The translations under genes and the position numbers were made by a program. The notes beneath the pieces were generated by a model, which was not told the DNA's origin, made no database searches, and saw only the letters and a list, made by a program, of their open reading frames with translations. A stretch of 64,000 bases of DNA from Clostridiaceae bacterium (GTDB lineage Bacteria; Bacillota; Clostridia; Clostridiales; Clostridiaceae): the NCBI GenBank assembly GCA_902363375.1, contig CABIZX010000001.1, positions 868,001 through 932,000 of the forward strand. Reading direction: 5' to 3'. Each line of letters starts with the position of its first letter. Position 1 is the first letter of the stretch. Of the stretch, positions 8,890 to 16,093 are shown one piece after another.

Positions 8890-9279
8890 ATGTATAATGC
8901 AGGTGCTAATGCATATAACGCATACAAAAATAATAGTGTAAATTATGCTTCTAAGGAGCAATTACTTTTAATGCTTTTAGATGGAGCTGTAAAATTTGCT
9001 AAAGTGGCTAGACAAGCTGTTATAGAAAAAGACATTGTGAAAAGCCATGAAAATCTTGTGAAGACTCAAGATATATTCACAGAGCTAATGGTTACTTTAG
9101 ATCAAAATGCTGGTGAATGGGCTGTAAATATGTATAAAATATATGATTTTATAAAAGAAAAACTTTTTGAGGCAAATTTAAAAAAGGATGTAAAAGTTCT
9201 TGATGAAGTTATGCCACTTATAGAAGAAGTAAGAAACACATGGCAGGAGGCTTATGAGGTTTCAAAAGGAAAAAGGTAA
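8890..9279 (+). CDS. fliS: Flagellin export chaperone FliS
   Basis: A 129-residue four-helix protein with typical FliS features: a tyrosine-rich N-terminus (AYNAYKNNSVNYASKEQLLL), then MLLDGAVKFAKVARQA, and a final helix ending in TWQEAYEVSKGKR. FliS caps the disordered C-terminus of flagellin before export. GGAGGAG precedes the ATG. Neighbours are flaG and fliD. Confidence 0.93.
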   Translation: MYNAGANAYNAYKNNSVNYASKEQLLLMLLDGAVKFAKVARQAVIEKDIVKSHENLVKTQDIFTELMVTLDQNAGEWAVNMYKIYDFIKEKLFEANLKKDVKVLDEVMPLIEEVRNTWQEAYEVSKGKR

Positions 9280-9291
9280 GGAGGAATAAAT

Positions 9292-10767
9292 ATGAGAATA
9301 ACAGGACTTGCAACAGGGCTTGATATGGATCAATTAGTTAAAGAAACCATGCAACCCTATAGAATTAAAATTCAGCAACAACAACAGAAAAAGGAAATAA
9401 CTGAGATAAAGCAACAACTCTACAGAGATGTAATTAAAGAATCTAGAGAGCTTTACAATAAGTATTTTGATGTGGCTAAAACAGATAGTTTGCTTTTAAG
9501 TAAGAATTGGTCAACGGCAAAATTTCAATCATCCAATGAAAATGTACTGACCGTTACGAGTAGCAGTGATGCAAAGCCGGGAAATTATACTGTAACAGGA
9601 AATACAGCTACAGCAGCTAAAGCCATAGTAACAACTGGAATTAGTGATAAAGATGGCATCGTAGTTAATGGAAAAGAATTTACTTTAAAAGGTGATACAG
9701 CTAAAGCGAGGGCTGAAAATTTAAATAAAGAATTAAAAGCTGCAGGAATGAATGTATCTGTTAGATATAGTGATTTTGCAGGAACAGAGGATGGAAATCA
9801 AAGTGGATTTATCTTTGAATCAACAGTTTTAGGGAATGGTAGTGCTTTTACAATTGGTGGGACAAAAACTCCGGTAACAACTATAGAAGGTAGAGATGCA
9901 GCTATAACAATAAAAGACGGTAAAGGTGGAGTATACACTCATACTGGTAATTCTAATACTTTAACTTTAGATGGAGTAACTTTTAAATTTACAGGGGAAA
10001 TACCGAAGGATAGTACAATAAATGTAAATGGTAAAACTGATGTTACGGAAGTAAAAGAAAAGGTCGTTAATTTTATAAATGATTATAATAAGCTTATGGA
10101 AAAGCTAAATACTCTAACTTCAGAAAAAAGAAATAAAAACTTTATGCCATTAACGGATGAACAAAAGAAGGAAATGTCTGAAAGTGAAATAAAGCTTTGG
10201 GAAGAAAGAGTGAAAAAAGGACAACTATATAAAGATTCCGATATATCAAGAATAGCAAATTCTATGAAAAGTGCCATGAGAGGACTTGTAGAAGGTGTAG
10301 ATGGAAGTCTAGAAAAGTTTGGTATCAAGCCGATTTCTGATTATCAAGGTACTAAAAATGGAACATATACCGTAGATGAAGCTAAACTTACAGAAACGCT
10401 AGAAAATAACTCAGAAGAAGTAATGAAGCTTTTCATAAACACTACTCCTGAAATTGAAGGAATGTCCGAACAAGAAAAGTCTAGTAAAACAGGAATTGCT
10501 CAAAGATTGAAAACTACACTTTATAATGAAACAGTAACAGTAGCTTCATCATTAATAAAAAAAGCTGGAATAGAAGGCTCTGCAACTGTAGCAAATAATG
10601 AACTAACAAAATCTATTGAAAAGTATGAAAGAAAAATGGTAGATATGGAGAAGGATTTTTCAAGAAGAGAACAACAATTGTACTCAAAATGGGCTACTAT
10701 AGAAAGCATGATGAATAAATTGAATTCTCAACAAAGCTATCTAATGTCTCAATTAGGAATGGCATAG
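9292..10767 (+). CDS. fliD: Filament cap protein FliD (HAP2)
   Basis: A 491-residue protein. The N-terminus MRITGLATGLDMDQLVKETM is the classic FliD start, and a long coiled coil fills the C-terminal 60 residues (KYERKMVDMEKDFSRREQQL). The middle domains are variable. FliD sits at the filament tip and folds arriving flagellin. AGGAGGA precedes the ATG. The next small gene begins only 3 bases after the stop codon. Confidence 0.94.
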   Translation: MRITGLATGLDMDQLVKETMQPYRIKIQQQQQKKEITEIKQQLYRDVIKESRELYNKYFDVAKTDSLLLSKNWSTAKFQSSNENVLTVTSSSDAKPGNYTVTGNTATAAKAIVTTGISDKDGIVVNGKEFTLKGDTAKARAENLNKELKAAGMNVSVRYSDFAGTEDGNQSGFIFESTVLGNGSAFTIGGTKTPVTTIEGRDAAITIKDGKGGVYTHTGNSNTLTLDGVTFKFTGEIPKDSTINVNGKTDVTEVKEKVVNFINDYNKLMEKLNTLTSEKRNKNFMPLTDEQKKEMSESEIKLWEERVKKGQLYKDSDISRIANSMKSAMRGLVEGVDGSLEKFGIKPISDYQGTKNGTYTVDEAKLTETLENNSEEVMKLFINTTPEIEGMSEQEKSSKTGIAQRLKTTLYNETVTVASSLIKKAGIEGSATVANNELTKSIEKYERKMVDMEKDFSRREQQLYSKWATIESMMNKLNSQQSYLMSQLGMA

Positions 10768-10770
10768 ACT

Positions 10771-11109
10771 ATGGAATTAAAAGAGTTATTATTAGAATAC
10801 AAAGAAATCACTGAAGATTTTATTAAAGTCATGGAAGGTGGAGAATATGAAGTAAATGGTCAGGTTCTTTTAAACAAAAGAGAAGAGCTATTAAGTAAGT
10901 TAAAAGCCATGGATTTTGATAAAAAGGAACTTGTTGAGATTTTTAAGGATGTAGACTTAAAGGAATTAGAAGAAACGGCATCTAAATTACTTAATGCTGA
11001 GAAAAATAAAATTAAAGAAGAGATTTTCAATTTGAAAAATAATCGTAATGCAACTAAAACTTATGGCGTTAACTTTAAAAATATTAATTTTATTAATAAA
11101 GAAGTATAA
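10771..11109 (+). CDS. FliT-like small helical flagellar protein
   Basis: A 112-residue charged helical protein in the position usually held by fliT, the FliD chaperone, directly after fliD. No strong motif is visible, so the assignment rests on size, helix content (LLLEYKEITEDFIKVMEGG near the start) and position. No ribosome site is seen; the ATG is 3 bases beyond the fliD stop, so translation is probably coupled. It ends the filament-assembly group. Confidence 0.6.
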   Translation: MELKELLLEYKEITEDFIKVMEGGEYEVNGQVLLNKREELLSKLKAMDFDKKELVEIFKDVDLKELEETASKLLNAEKNKIKEEIFNLKNNRNATKTYGVNFKNINFINKEV

Positions 11110-11197
11110 AGTAAAGTTGTAAATATTCGATAAAGTAATTATAGGGATTGAAAAGTATAGTAACTAAAAATATTTCAATAAAATATAAAATTATCTA

Positions 11198-11224
11198 TAA
11201 AGTTATATATAATCAATCCGAATA
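11198..11224 (+). promoter_or_regulatory. Sigma-28 (SigD) promoter of the main flagellin gene
   Basis: TAAA at 11198-11201, exactly 15 bases, then TCCGAATA at 11217-11224. This is close to TAAA-N15-GCCGATAA. It lies about 115 bases before the flagellin ATG, leaving a leader of roughly 105 bases that contains the CsrA-type hairpin. Confidence 0.7.
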
Positions 11225-11299
11225 ATTAATTATAAGGCTAAGCGAAACTTTATATAGGGAAATCTATTACTTAAAAGTAATATTTCTAAATAAATACTA

Positions 11300-11330
11300 G
11301 GACATGGATGTCCGTCAAAATCAAGGAGGA
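11300..11330 (+). promoter_or_regulatory. CsrA-binding hairpin and ribosome site in the flagellin leader
   Basis: GGACATGGATGTCC at 11300-11313 is a 5-bp stem with TGGA in the loop. Its core ACATGGATGT matches the known CsrA selection consensus RUACARGGAUGU at almost every position, with GGA in the loop. Ten bases on is the ribosome site AAGGAGGA (11323-11330), itself a GGA site. The arrangement matches the two-site CsrA control of Bacillus hag, and the csrA and fliW genes lie 3 kb upstream. Confidence 0.75.
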
Positions 11331-11337
11331 ATTTATA

Positions 11338-12531
11338 ATGATAATTAATCACAATTTAAACGCAATGAATGCACACAGACAAATGACTGGGAATGTAGCA
11401 AATGCTGGGAAATCAATGGAGAAATTAAGCTCAGGTTTAAGAATAAACAGAGCAGGAGATGACGCAGCAGGACTTGCGATTTCTGAAAAAATGAGAGCTC
11501 AAGTAAGAGGATTAGATCAAGCTTCAAGAAATGGACAAGATGGTATATCATTAATACAAACAGCTGAGGGTGCTTTAAATGAAACTCATAGCATACTTCA
11601 AAGAATGAGAGAACTTGCAGTTCAATCATCTAACGATACTAACGTTTCTGTTGATAGAGAAGAAATACAAAAAGAAATGAATCAATTATCATCAGAAATA
11701 ACAAGAATATCAGATACAACTGAATTCAATACTCAAAACCTTTTAGGTGGAAAATTTGAAGGAAAGTTCCATATAGGAGCAAATGCAGGACAAGATATAA
11801 CATTATCTATAAATGCAATGGATTCAAAGTCACTAGGAGTTCAAGGAAAAGCATATGAAGCAACAGCAGTTACTGGCGCTACAAATATAGAAGTTAAAAG
11901 CTTAACAGGAGATGCTCTAGATATAACATATACTGCTTTAGGAGATAAAGATGCTGCTGCAGTAACAGAGACAACTGCTTCTTTTGATAAAGCTACTGGT
12001 AAAATAACTGTTACTTTAAAGCAAGCAGCAGGAGATGCTACAGATCCAGGAGCTATCCAAGCAACAGAAGCTGAAATAAAAGCAGCTCTTGATAAAATTG
12101 CAGGAGACGCAGGAATTCAAGTTGCAACTAAAGAGGGAGCTACATTAGGAGCTACTGCAATAGCAGCTTTACCAGCAGATACTACAGTTAATGTTACAAC
12201 TTTAGATGAAGAAGCAAGTAAAACATTAGGAATTAATGTTTCTACTCAAACAGCAGCATCAGCAGCGATAACTACAATTAATACTTCAATAGAAACAGTA
12301 TCAGCTGAAAGAGCAAAACTTGGTGCATATCAAAACAGATTAGAGCATACAATTGCTAACTTAGGAACTTCATCAGAAAATTTACAAGCAGCTGAATCAA
12401 GAATAAGAGATGTAGACATGGCTAAAGAAATGATGGCATTCTCTAAGAACAACATACTTAGCCAAGCTTCTCAAGCTATGCTTGCTCAAGCTAAATCTCA
12501 ACCAGAAGCAGTTCTTCAATTATTAAGATAA
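11338..12531 (+). CDS. fliC: Flagellin, major filament protein
   Basis: A 397-residue flagellin from ATG 11338, which has AAGGAGGA at the right distance. An in-frame ATG at 11308 lies in the CsrA hairpin and has no ribosome site. The conserved N-terminal D0/D1 (MIINHNLNAMNAHRQMTGN, then SSGLRINRAGDDAAGLAISE) and C-terminal D1/D0 (ESRIRDVDMAKEMMAFSK, then QPEAVLQLLR) are complete. Residues about 175-310 form an alanine- and threonine-rich variable region. Own sigma-28 promoter and own terminator. Confidence 0.95.
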   Translation: MIINHNLNAMNAHRQMTGNVANAGKSMEKLSSGLRINRAGDDAAGLAISEKMRAQVRGLDQASRNGQDGISLIQTAEGALNETHSILQRMRELAVQSSNDTNVSVDREEIQKEMNQLSSEITRISDTTEFNTQNLLGGKFEGKFHIGANAGQDITLSINAMDSKSLGVQGKAYEATAVTGATNIEVKSLTGDALDITYTALGDKDAAAVTETTASFDKATGKITVTLKQAAGDATDPGAIQATEAEIKAALDKIAGDAGIQVATKEGATLGATAIAALPADTTVNVTTLDEEASKTLGINVSTQTAASAAITTINTSIETVSAERAKLGAYQNRLEHTIANLGTSSENLQAAESRIRDVDMAKEMMAFSKNNILSQASQAMLAQAKSQPEAVLQLLR

Positions 12532-12604
12532 GTGAGAATCTAAATCTTTGATTTAGTTATTCGAGTTTAATTTAATTGATTAACTTATAAAAGTATTAAT
12601 AAGG

Positions 12605-12633
12605 AGTCAGGGTGAAAACTCTGACTTTTTTTT
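12605..12633 (+). terminator. Terminator after flagellin gene
   Basis: AGTCAGGG (12605-12612) pairs with CTCTGACT (12619-12626) with one G-T pair, then a run of eight T. A strong intrinsic terminator 75 bases after the flagellin stop. Confidence 0.85.
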
Positions 12634-12658
12634 GAAGTATGTGGAGGTAATAAGATTT

Positions 12659-13141
12659 ATGGTATTAAAAGATAGCTTAATTGAAAGGATTGATTACACT
12701 AATAAACTAATTTATATTAATGAAATGAATTGGAAATTAGCTTGGCAAAACCTTTTTACCAAAAAGCAACCATATAAGTTAAAGGATAAATGTGAGTGTA
12801 TACCCTCGAAGGCTATATTTGCAATTTCTCAAATATATAAGTTTATTACATTAACTGAGGTTTTTGATAATAGTGAAGAAAACTATAATTTGAATAAGGG
12901 GCTTAAACAAAATTTATATTCTTTGGTAGAGGATGGATATATTGTTATATATGAAAGTCAAGTAATGATTTCAAAATTCAATTATAAAGAGTATTTGTTG
13001 GATAAACTTGAGAAACATAAAATTAGTGCTATTCAAAAAAATGAGATTTGTGATGAAGATGATGACATTATCAAAGAATATAAAAAATCTATTATTTTAG
13101 AGATAAAAGAAACATATAATAATTTAATGAAGTTTTTATAA
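12659..13141 (+). CDS. Hypothetical protein, unknown function
   Basis: A 160-residue protein from ATG 12659; GTGGAGGT at 12641-12648 supports that start. It is lysine- and tyrosine-rich with mostly helical stretches and no membrane segment. It has a winged-helix-like feel (IFAISQIYKFITLTEVF, LYSLVEDGYIVIYESQVMI), but I cannot assign a family. It follows the flagellin terminator directly, so it either depends on read-through or has an unseen promoter. It opens the accessory block. Confidence 0.6.
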   Translation: MVLKDSLIERIDYTNKLIYINEMNWKLAWQNLFTKKQPYKLKDKCECIPSKAIFAISQIYKFITLTEVFDNSEENYNLNKGLKQNLYSLVEDGYIVIYESQVMISKFNYKEYLLDKLEKHKISAIQKNEICDEDDDIIKEYKKSIILEIKETYNNLMKFL

Positions 13142-13316
13142 TTGTAAGATTAGTCTTTTATGCTGTTAGCAAGGATGCAAAGGGGAGTCTAGAATTGCTC
13201 TGCGAAAAGGAAGTTCACTACGTTTGTGATGATACTGCACGGAAAGGTCATTGCTAAGTTTGAATTAATTGGAGAGTATAAAGATGATGAAGGAAGTAGT
13301 AAATTTTAGTCTTTGA
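13142..13316. other. Non-coding stretch with an RNA-like or decayed-gene signature
   Basis: No intact gene is seen. TTAGCAA (13166-13172) and TTGCTAA (13251-13257) could close a stem around several small hairpins, for example GTG...CAC near 13226-13240. The sequence between them is richer in G+C than its surroundings. It matches no riboswitch class I know. Broken coding stretches are also readable, so it may be the remains of a gene. Confidence 0.3.
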
Positions 13317-13649
13317 GAAAGTATAGATATAAAATTATACACAAAAAAGATCCGTTTAGGAGCTTTTGATACAAATCAATATGTTATCAAAGACTTAAGA
13401 GTTGATAAAACTGATAGGTGAAAAGAAAATTATTCATGGAGTATAACTAGGTGATTTTTTAATGACCATTTTATGAAGTTTGAAGAGGTAACTATGGTAA
13501 ATGAAATTTGTATTAAATGATATGTATGTATAAAGAATGTCCTGGAGGAGCAAAATATTATATATTTTAATGAAGCTGTATATTTAAAACATAAAGAGAA
13601 GTTAGAAATTAATTATATACATATAAAAGAACCAGTGTTGTTTTTATAA
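13317..13649 (+). pseudogene. Decayed copy of the flavodoxin/ferredoxin gene at 15205
   Basis: The frame starting at 13482 reads EEVTMVNEICIK, a stop, YVCIK, a frameshift to CPGGAKYY, then YLKHKEKLEINYIHIKEP. The intact gene at 15205-16020 has EDVTKVNGICIKCCACIKKC, PVEAKYF, then YLKHKEELEINFIHRKEP. The DNA is also clearly alike (GAAATTTGTATTAAATG against GGAATTTGTATTAAATG). Several in-frame stops and two frameshifts make it a pseudogene. The homology is firm from about 13460; the part from 13317 is a weaker match in the same frame. Confidence 0.75.
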
Positions 13650-13916
13650 ATTATGTTTCTCTAGAAGGCCCTATCCTAGCTTTATCGAGGGTTTACACGA
13701 TGAAGAACATAAAAGTTAAAAACATAAGGCTTTATAGTAGATTAGAGTGATTTAATTTTGAAGTGATTTAATTGAAAATTAATATGGAGGTTTTAAAATA
13801 TAAAATATAGGTATTTATTACAACATTACAATTCAATAAAGCAAATAATATTAACAGCATAAAGAATATAAAAAAATCAGAAATATATAAATTTAAATAA
13901 AGAGAGGATGTTTTTA
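13650..13916. other. AT-rich gap before the acidic protein gene
   Basis: No gene or clear signal was recognised. Stops occur in all frames. The last 20 bases contain the ribosome site for the next gene. Confidence 0.5.
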
Positions 13917-14258
13917 ATGAAATTTATAGTAACTTATATTTTTGCAGGAGATGAGGACGAAGATGTTCAAATTGATATAGTTGAATATAAAGATAAAAAA
14001 GGTTGTATAAAGGCTTATAATAATACGAAAGAATATGTAAATGTTCAAATTGAAGAATATGATGAGAATATGATATTAGAAGATATAAATTTTGAAGATG
14101 ATGACTTATATGAGCATGACAATGAAGAGTATATTCAAGGAGATGATGATTATGACACGGATGAAGAGGGGGTGAGTATTTTATTACCGAATTCAGATAC
14201 AAAAGAGGAACTAGAGGAAGAATTAGAGCATGTATTTAGTAAAATGATAGATAATTAA
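13917..14258 (+). CDS. Very acidic small hypothetical protein
   Basis: About 113 residues from ATG 13917, which has AGAGAGGA at 13901-13908; ATG 13908 overlaps that site and is unlikely. Asp and Glu make up about a third of the protein, with runs such as EDDDLYEHDNEEY and GDDDYDTDEEG. There is no membrane segment or signal peptide. The composition resembles DNA-mimic or immunity-type proteins, but nothing specific supports either, and I do not assign a function. Confidence 0.6.
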   Translation: MKFIVTYIFAGDEDEDVQIDIVEYKDKKGCIKAYNNTKEYVNVQIEEYDENMILEDINFEDDDLYEHDNEEYIQGDDDYDTDEEGVSILLPNSDTKEELEEELEHVFSKMIDN

Positions 14259-14304
14259 GCTTATAAACATTCATTATATTTTAAAAGTATAGTTAGATAT
14301 TTAG

Positions 14305-14337
14305 TACAGGGGAGGTATCACAATCCTGTATTATTTT
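14305..14337 (+). terminator. Possible weak terminator
   Basis: TACAGG (14305-14310) pairs with CCTGTA (14325-14330), followed by TTATTTT. The stem is only 6 bp, so this is tentative. Confidence 0.35.
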
Positions 14338-14432
14338 AGCAATAGAGCTTGTCAACCAAACGTCCCCAAGATGTAAGTGCAGATGCTTATAGGAAATAGT
14401 AAACAAATAAAACAGTCCATTCAGAAACTAAG

Positions 14433-14462
14433 GTGACAGGCACTTGTAAAAAAATGCAAAGG
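14433..14462 (+). repeat. 30-base dispersed repeat, copy 1
   Basis: GTGACAGGCACTTGT followed by an A-rich part and ATGCAAAGG. It is the first of five direct copies (14433, 14963, 15159, 16017, 17711). The core GTGACAGGCAC resembles short repeats found near REP-associated (RAYT) transposases in Firmicutes, and a RAYT fragment lies at 15060. Confidence 0.75.
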
Positions 14463-14479
14463 TAAAAGGAGGAGTAATT

Positions 14480-14659
14480 ATGGACATAGCAGTACTATCA
14501 ATGGTAATGAGTCTATCAAGAGTACAAGAATCAGCTGGCATTTCGGTAATGAAGATGGCAATGGATACTGGTAAAGAAACTGCTACTCAGATGACAGAAA
14601 TGATGAAGGGTATTACAGTAGAACCTAATTTAGGTAATCGCTTGGATGTTAGGGTATAG
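14480..14659 (+). CDS. YjfB-like putative motility protein
   Basis: A 59-residue peptide (MDIAVLSMVMSLSRVQESAG and then ISVMKMAMDTGKE) matching the small YjfB/putative motility protein family, whose members occur near flagellar genes in Firmicutes. AAAGGAGGAG at 14465-14474 is a strong ribosome site. The next gene starts 3 bases after its stop. The function of the family is not established; location inside the flagellar cluster fits a motility role. Confidence 0.75.
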   Translation: MDIAVLSMVMSLSRVQESAGISVMKMAMDTGKETATQMTEMMKGITVEPNLGNRLDVRV

Positions 14660-14661
14660 AT

Positions 14662-14919
14662 ATGAATGAAAGAGAAGAACTAAAGCGTGAGTTAGAGAAG
14701 GAACTTGGGTGGGTAGAGTATAGGCAGAAGGTACTGGACATTATTGAAGAGAAGTTACTACAGATGAAGGTGATAGCTGAAGAGGCTAAAGAGATTAATT
14801 TGAGTTCAGAAGAATTAAAAAAGCTAAATGATAAACTAAATATTTTAGCTTCACAGGTAAATGAATTAGATAATGAAAGTAAAAGCTTAAACAATGTTAG
14901 TGAGAATATTTTACAGTGA
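14662..14919 (+). CDS. Small coiled-coil protein of unknown function
   Basis: An 85-residue protein, almost wholly coiled coil with heptads of Leu and Ile (KELGWVEYRQKVLDIIEEKL and further). It starts 2 bases after the YjfB-like stop codon with no separate ribosome site, so translation is probably coupled and the two may work together. A strong terminator follows at once. I recognise no family. Similar small helical proteins next to YjfB-type genes would support a flagellar accessory role, but that is inference. Confidence 0.6.
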   Translation: MNEREELKRELEKELGWVEYRQKVLDIIEEKLLQMKVIAEEAKEINLSSEELKKLNDKLNILASQVNELDNESKSLNNVSENILQ

Positions 14920-14957
14920 GCATCTATAGTTTAATGGTAGCTATAGGTGCTTTTTTA
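14920..14957 (+). terminator. Terminator after the coiled-coil gene
   Basis: GCATCTATAG (14920-14929) pairs with CTATAGGTGC (14941-14950) over 10 bp with one G-T pair, followed by six T. Confidence 0.85.
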
Positions 14958-14962
14958 TTAGA

Positions 14963-14992
14963 GTGACAGGCACCTGGGGAAAGATGGAAAGC
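14963..14992 (+). repeat. 30-base dispersed repeat, copy 2
   Basis: GTGACAGGCACCTGG, then AAAGATGGAAAGC. It begins 6 bases after the preceding terminator and shares both the core and the ATGGAAAGC tail with copy 5. Confidence 0.75.
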
Positions 14993-15059
14993 AAAGTATT
15001 AAAAAATATTAAACTGTCAATAATTATAGAAAATAAAAATTGACGGGAGTATAATTAAA

Positions 15060-15158
15060 ATGGGAAGAAAAAAGTTGGAATGGTATCCAGGAGCTATTTA
15101 TCATGTAACTGCAAGGGGTAATCGAAGAAGTGAAATATTTAGAGAGAAGTTATGTATG
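15060..15158 (+). pseudogene. 5' fragment of a REP-associated tyrosine transposase (RAYT/Y1_Tnp)
   Basis: From ATG 15060 the frame reads MGRKKLEWYPGAIYHVTARG then NRRSEIF, the hallmark N-terminus of IS200-like REP-associated transposases. The match stops after about 30 codons, where copy 3 of the repeat begins, so the HUH and catalytic tyrosine parts are missing. GACGGGAG upstream may be its old ribosome region. It is the likely relative of the enzyme that spread the dispersed repeats. Confidence 0.8.
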
Positions 15159-15188
15159 GTGACAGGCACTTGTGAAGAAGTGGAAATA
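15159..15188 (+). repeat. 30-base dispersed repeat, copy 3
   Basis: GTGACAGGCACTTGT then GAAGAAGTGGAAAT. It interrupts the RAYT fragment and lies 17 bases before the start of the flavodoxin/ferredoxin gene. Confidence 0.75.
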
Positions 15189-15204
15189 ATAAGAGGTGAT
15201 AAAT

Positions 15205-16020
15205 TTGCATTATAAACTAAACACATTATATTTTAGTGCTACTGATACAACTAAGAAAGTAGTATCGGGTATAGCAAAAGGACTTTGGGAAGTTATGAAT
15301 TTAAAAGAGAATATAAATAATATTGATTTCACTTTACCAAAGGTAAGGGAGAAATCTTTATCTTTTTCAAAGGATGATATTGTTATTGTGGGAGTTCCTG
15401 TTTATGCAGGGCGAGTGCCTAATGTGCTTTTAAAGTATTTAAATTCTATTAGAGGTAATGGTGCTTTGGCTGTTGCAGTGGTGGTTTATGGAAATAGAAA
15501 TTATGATGATGCTTTTATAGAGTTAAGGGATATATTAGACTTAGATGGTTTTAAGGTTATTTCAGGGGCTGCTTTTATAGGTGAACATTCTTTTTCTAAA
15601 ACCTTGGCTAAGAATAGACCTGATGAAAAGGATATGGACATAGTTAAAAGTTTTGCTGATAAAATATATAGTAAAATTGCTAATGGAGTAGATGGACAAG
15701 TTTTATTTGAAAAAGGAGACAAGCCTTATAGAAATTATTATATGCCTAGGGATGAAGATGGAAAACCTGTTGATATAAGAAAGGTTAAACCAAAAACTAA
15801 GGATAGTTGGATAGATTGTAAACTTTGTGTTTCAGTTTGTCCCATGGGATCTATTGACTTTGAAGATGTGACTAAAGTTAATGGAATTTGTATTAAATGC
15901 TGTGCATGTATTAAAAAATGTCCTGTAGAAGCAAAGTATTTTGATGATATTGGATATTTAAAGCATAAAGAAGAATTAGAAATTAATTTTATACATAGAA
16001 AAGAACCCTTTGTGTGGTGA
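15205..16020 (+). CDS. Flavodoxin-ferredoxin fusion protein (EFR1-like)
   Basis: About 271 residues from TTG 15205, supported by AAGAGGTG at 15191-15198; GTG 15196 overlaps that site. Residues about 5-150 are flavodoxin-like with an FMN-loop-like start (LYFSATDTTKKVV) and DDIVIVGVPVYAGRVP. The C-terminus has two 4Fe-4S motifs. The second, CIKCCACIKKCP, is complete. In the first, DCKLCVSVCP, the expected first cysteine is Trp. Likely an electron carrier of unknown partner. It is flanked by direct repeats: copy 3 just upstream, and copy 4 containing its own stop codon. Confidence 0.85.
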   Translation: MHYKLNTLYFSATDTTKKVVSGIAKGLWEVMNLKENINNIDFTLPKVREKSLSFSKDDIVIVGVPVYAGRVPNVLLKYLNSIRGNGALAVAVVVYGNRNYDDAFIELRDILDLDGFKVISGAAFIGEHSFSKTLAKNRPDEKDMDIVKSFADKIYSKIANGVDGQVLFEKGDKPYRNYYMPRDEDGKPVDIRKVKPKTKDSWIDCKLCVSVCPMGSIDFEDVTKVNGICIKCCACIKKCPVEAKYFDDIGYLKHKEELEINFIHRKEPFVW

Positions 16021-16046
16021 CAGGCACTTGTAAAAGAAAGGAAGGG
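16017..16046 (+). repeat. 30-base dispersed repeat, copy 4
   Basis: GTGACAGGCACTTGT, then AAAAGAAAGGAAGG. The TGA stop codon of the flavodoxin/ferredoxin gene is bases 2-4 of the repeat. The PAS-domain reading frame downstream starts abruptly after it. Confidence 0.75.
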
Positions 16047-16093
16047 AATTTATTGAGGTAAATAAAGCTTTTGAAAATTTTATTGGATTAAAA

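Noticed and set aside
11308..11337. Earlier in-frame ATG for flagellin
   Set aside because: It lies inside the CsrA-type hairpin, has no ribosome site, and adds ten residues before the conserved MIINHNLNAMNA start.
13142..13316. A known riboswitch class in this gap
   Set aside because: None of the class signatures I know, including both c-di-GMP classes, is present, so no riboswitch is called.
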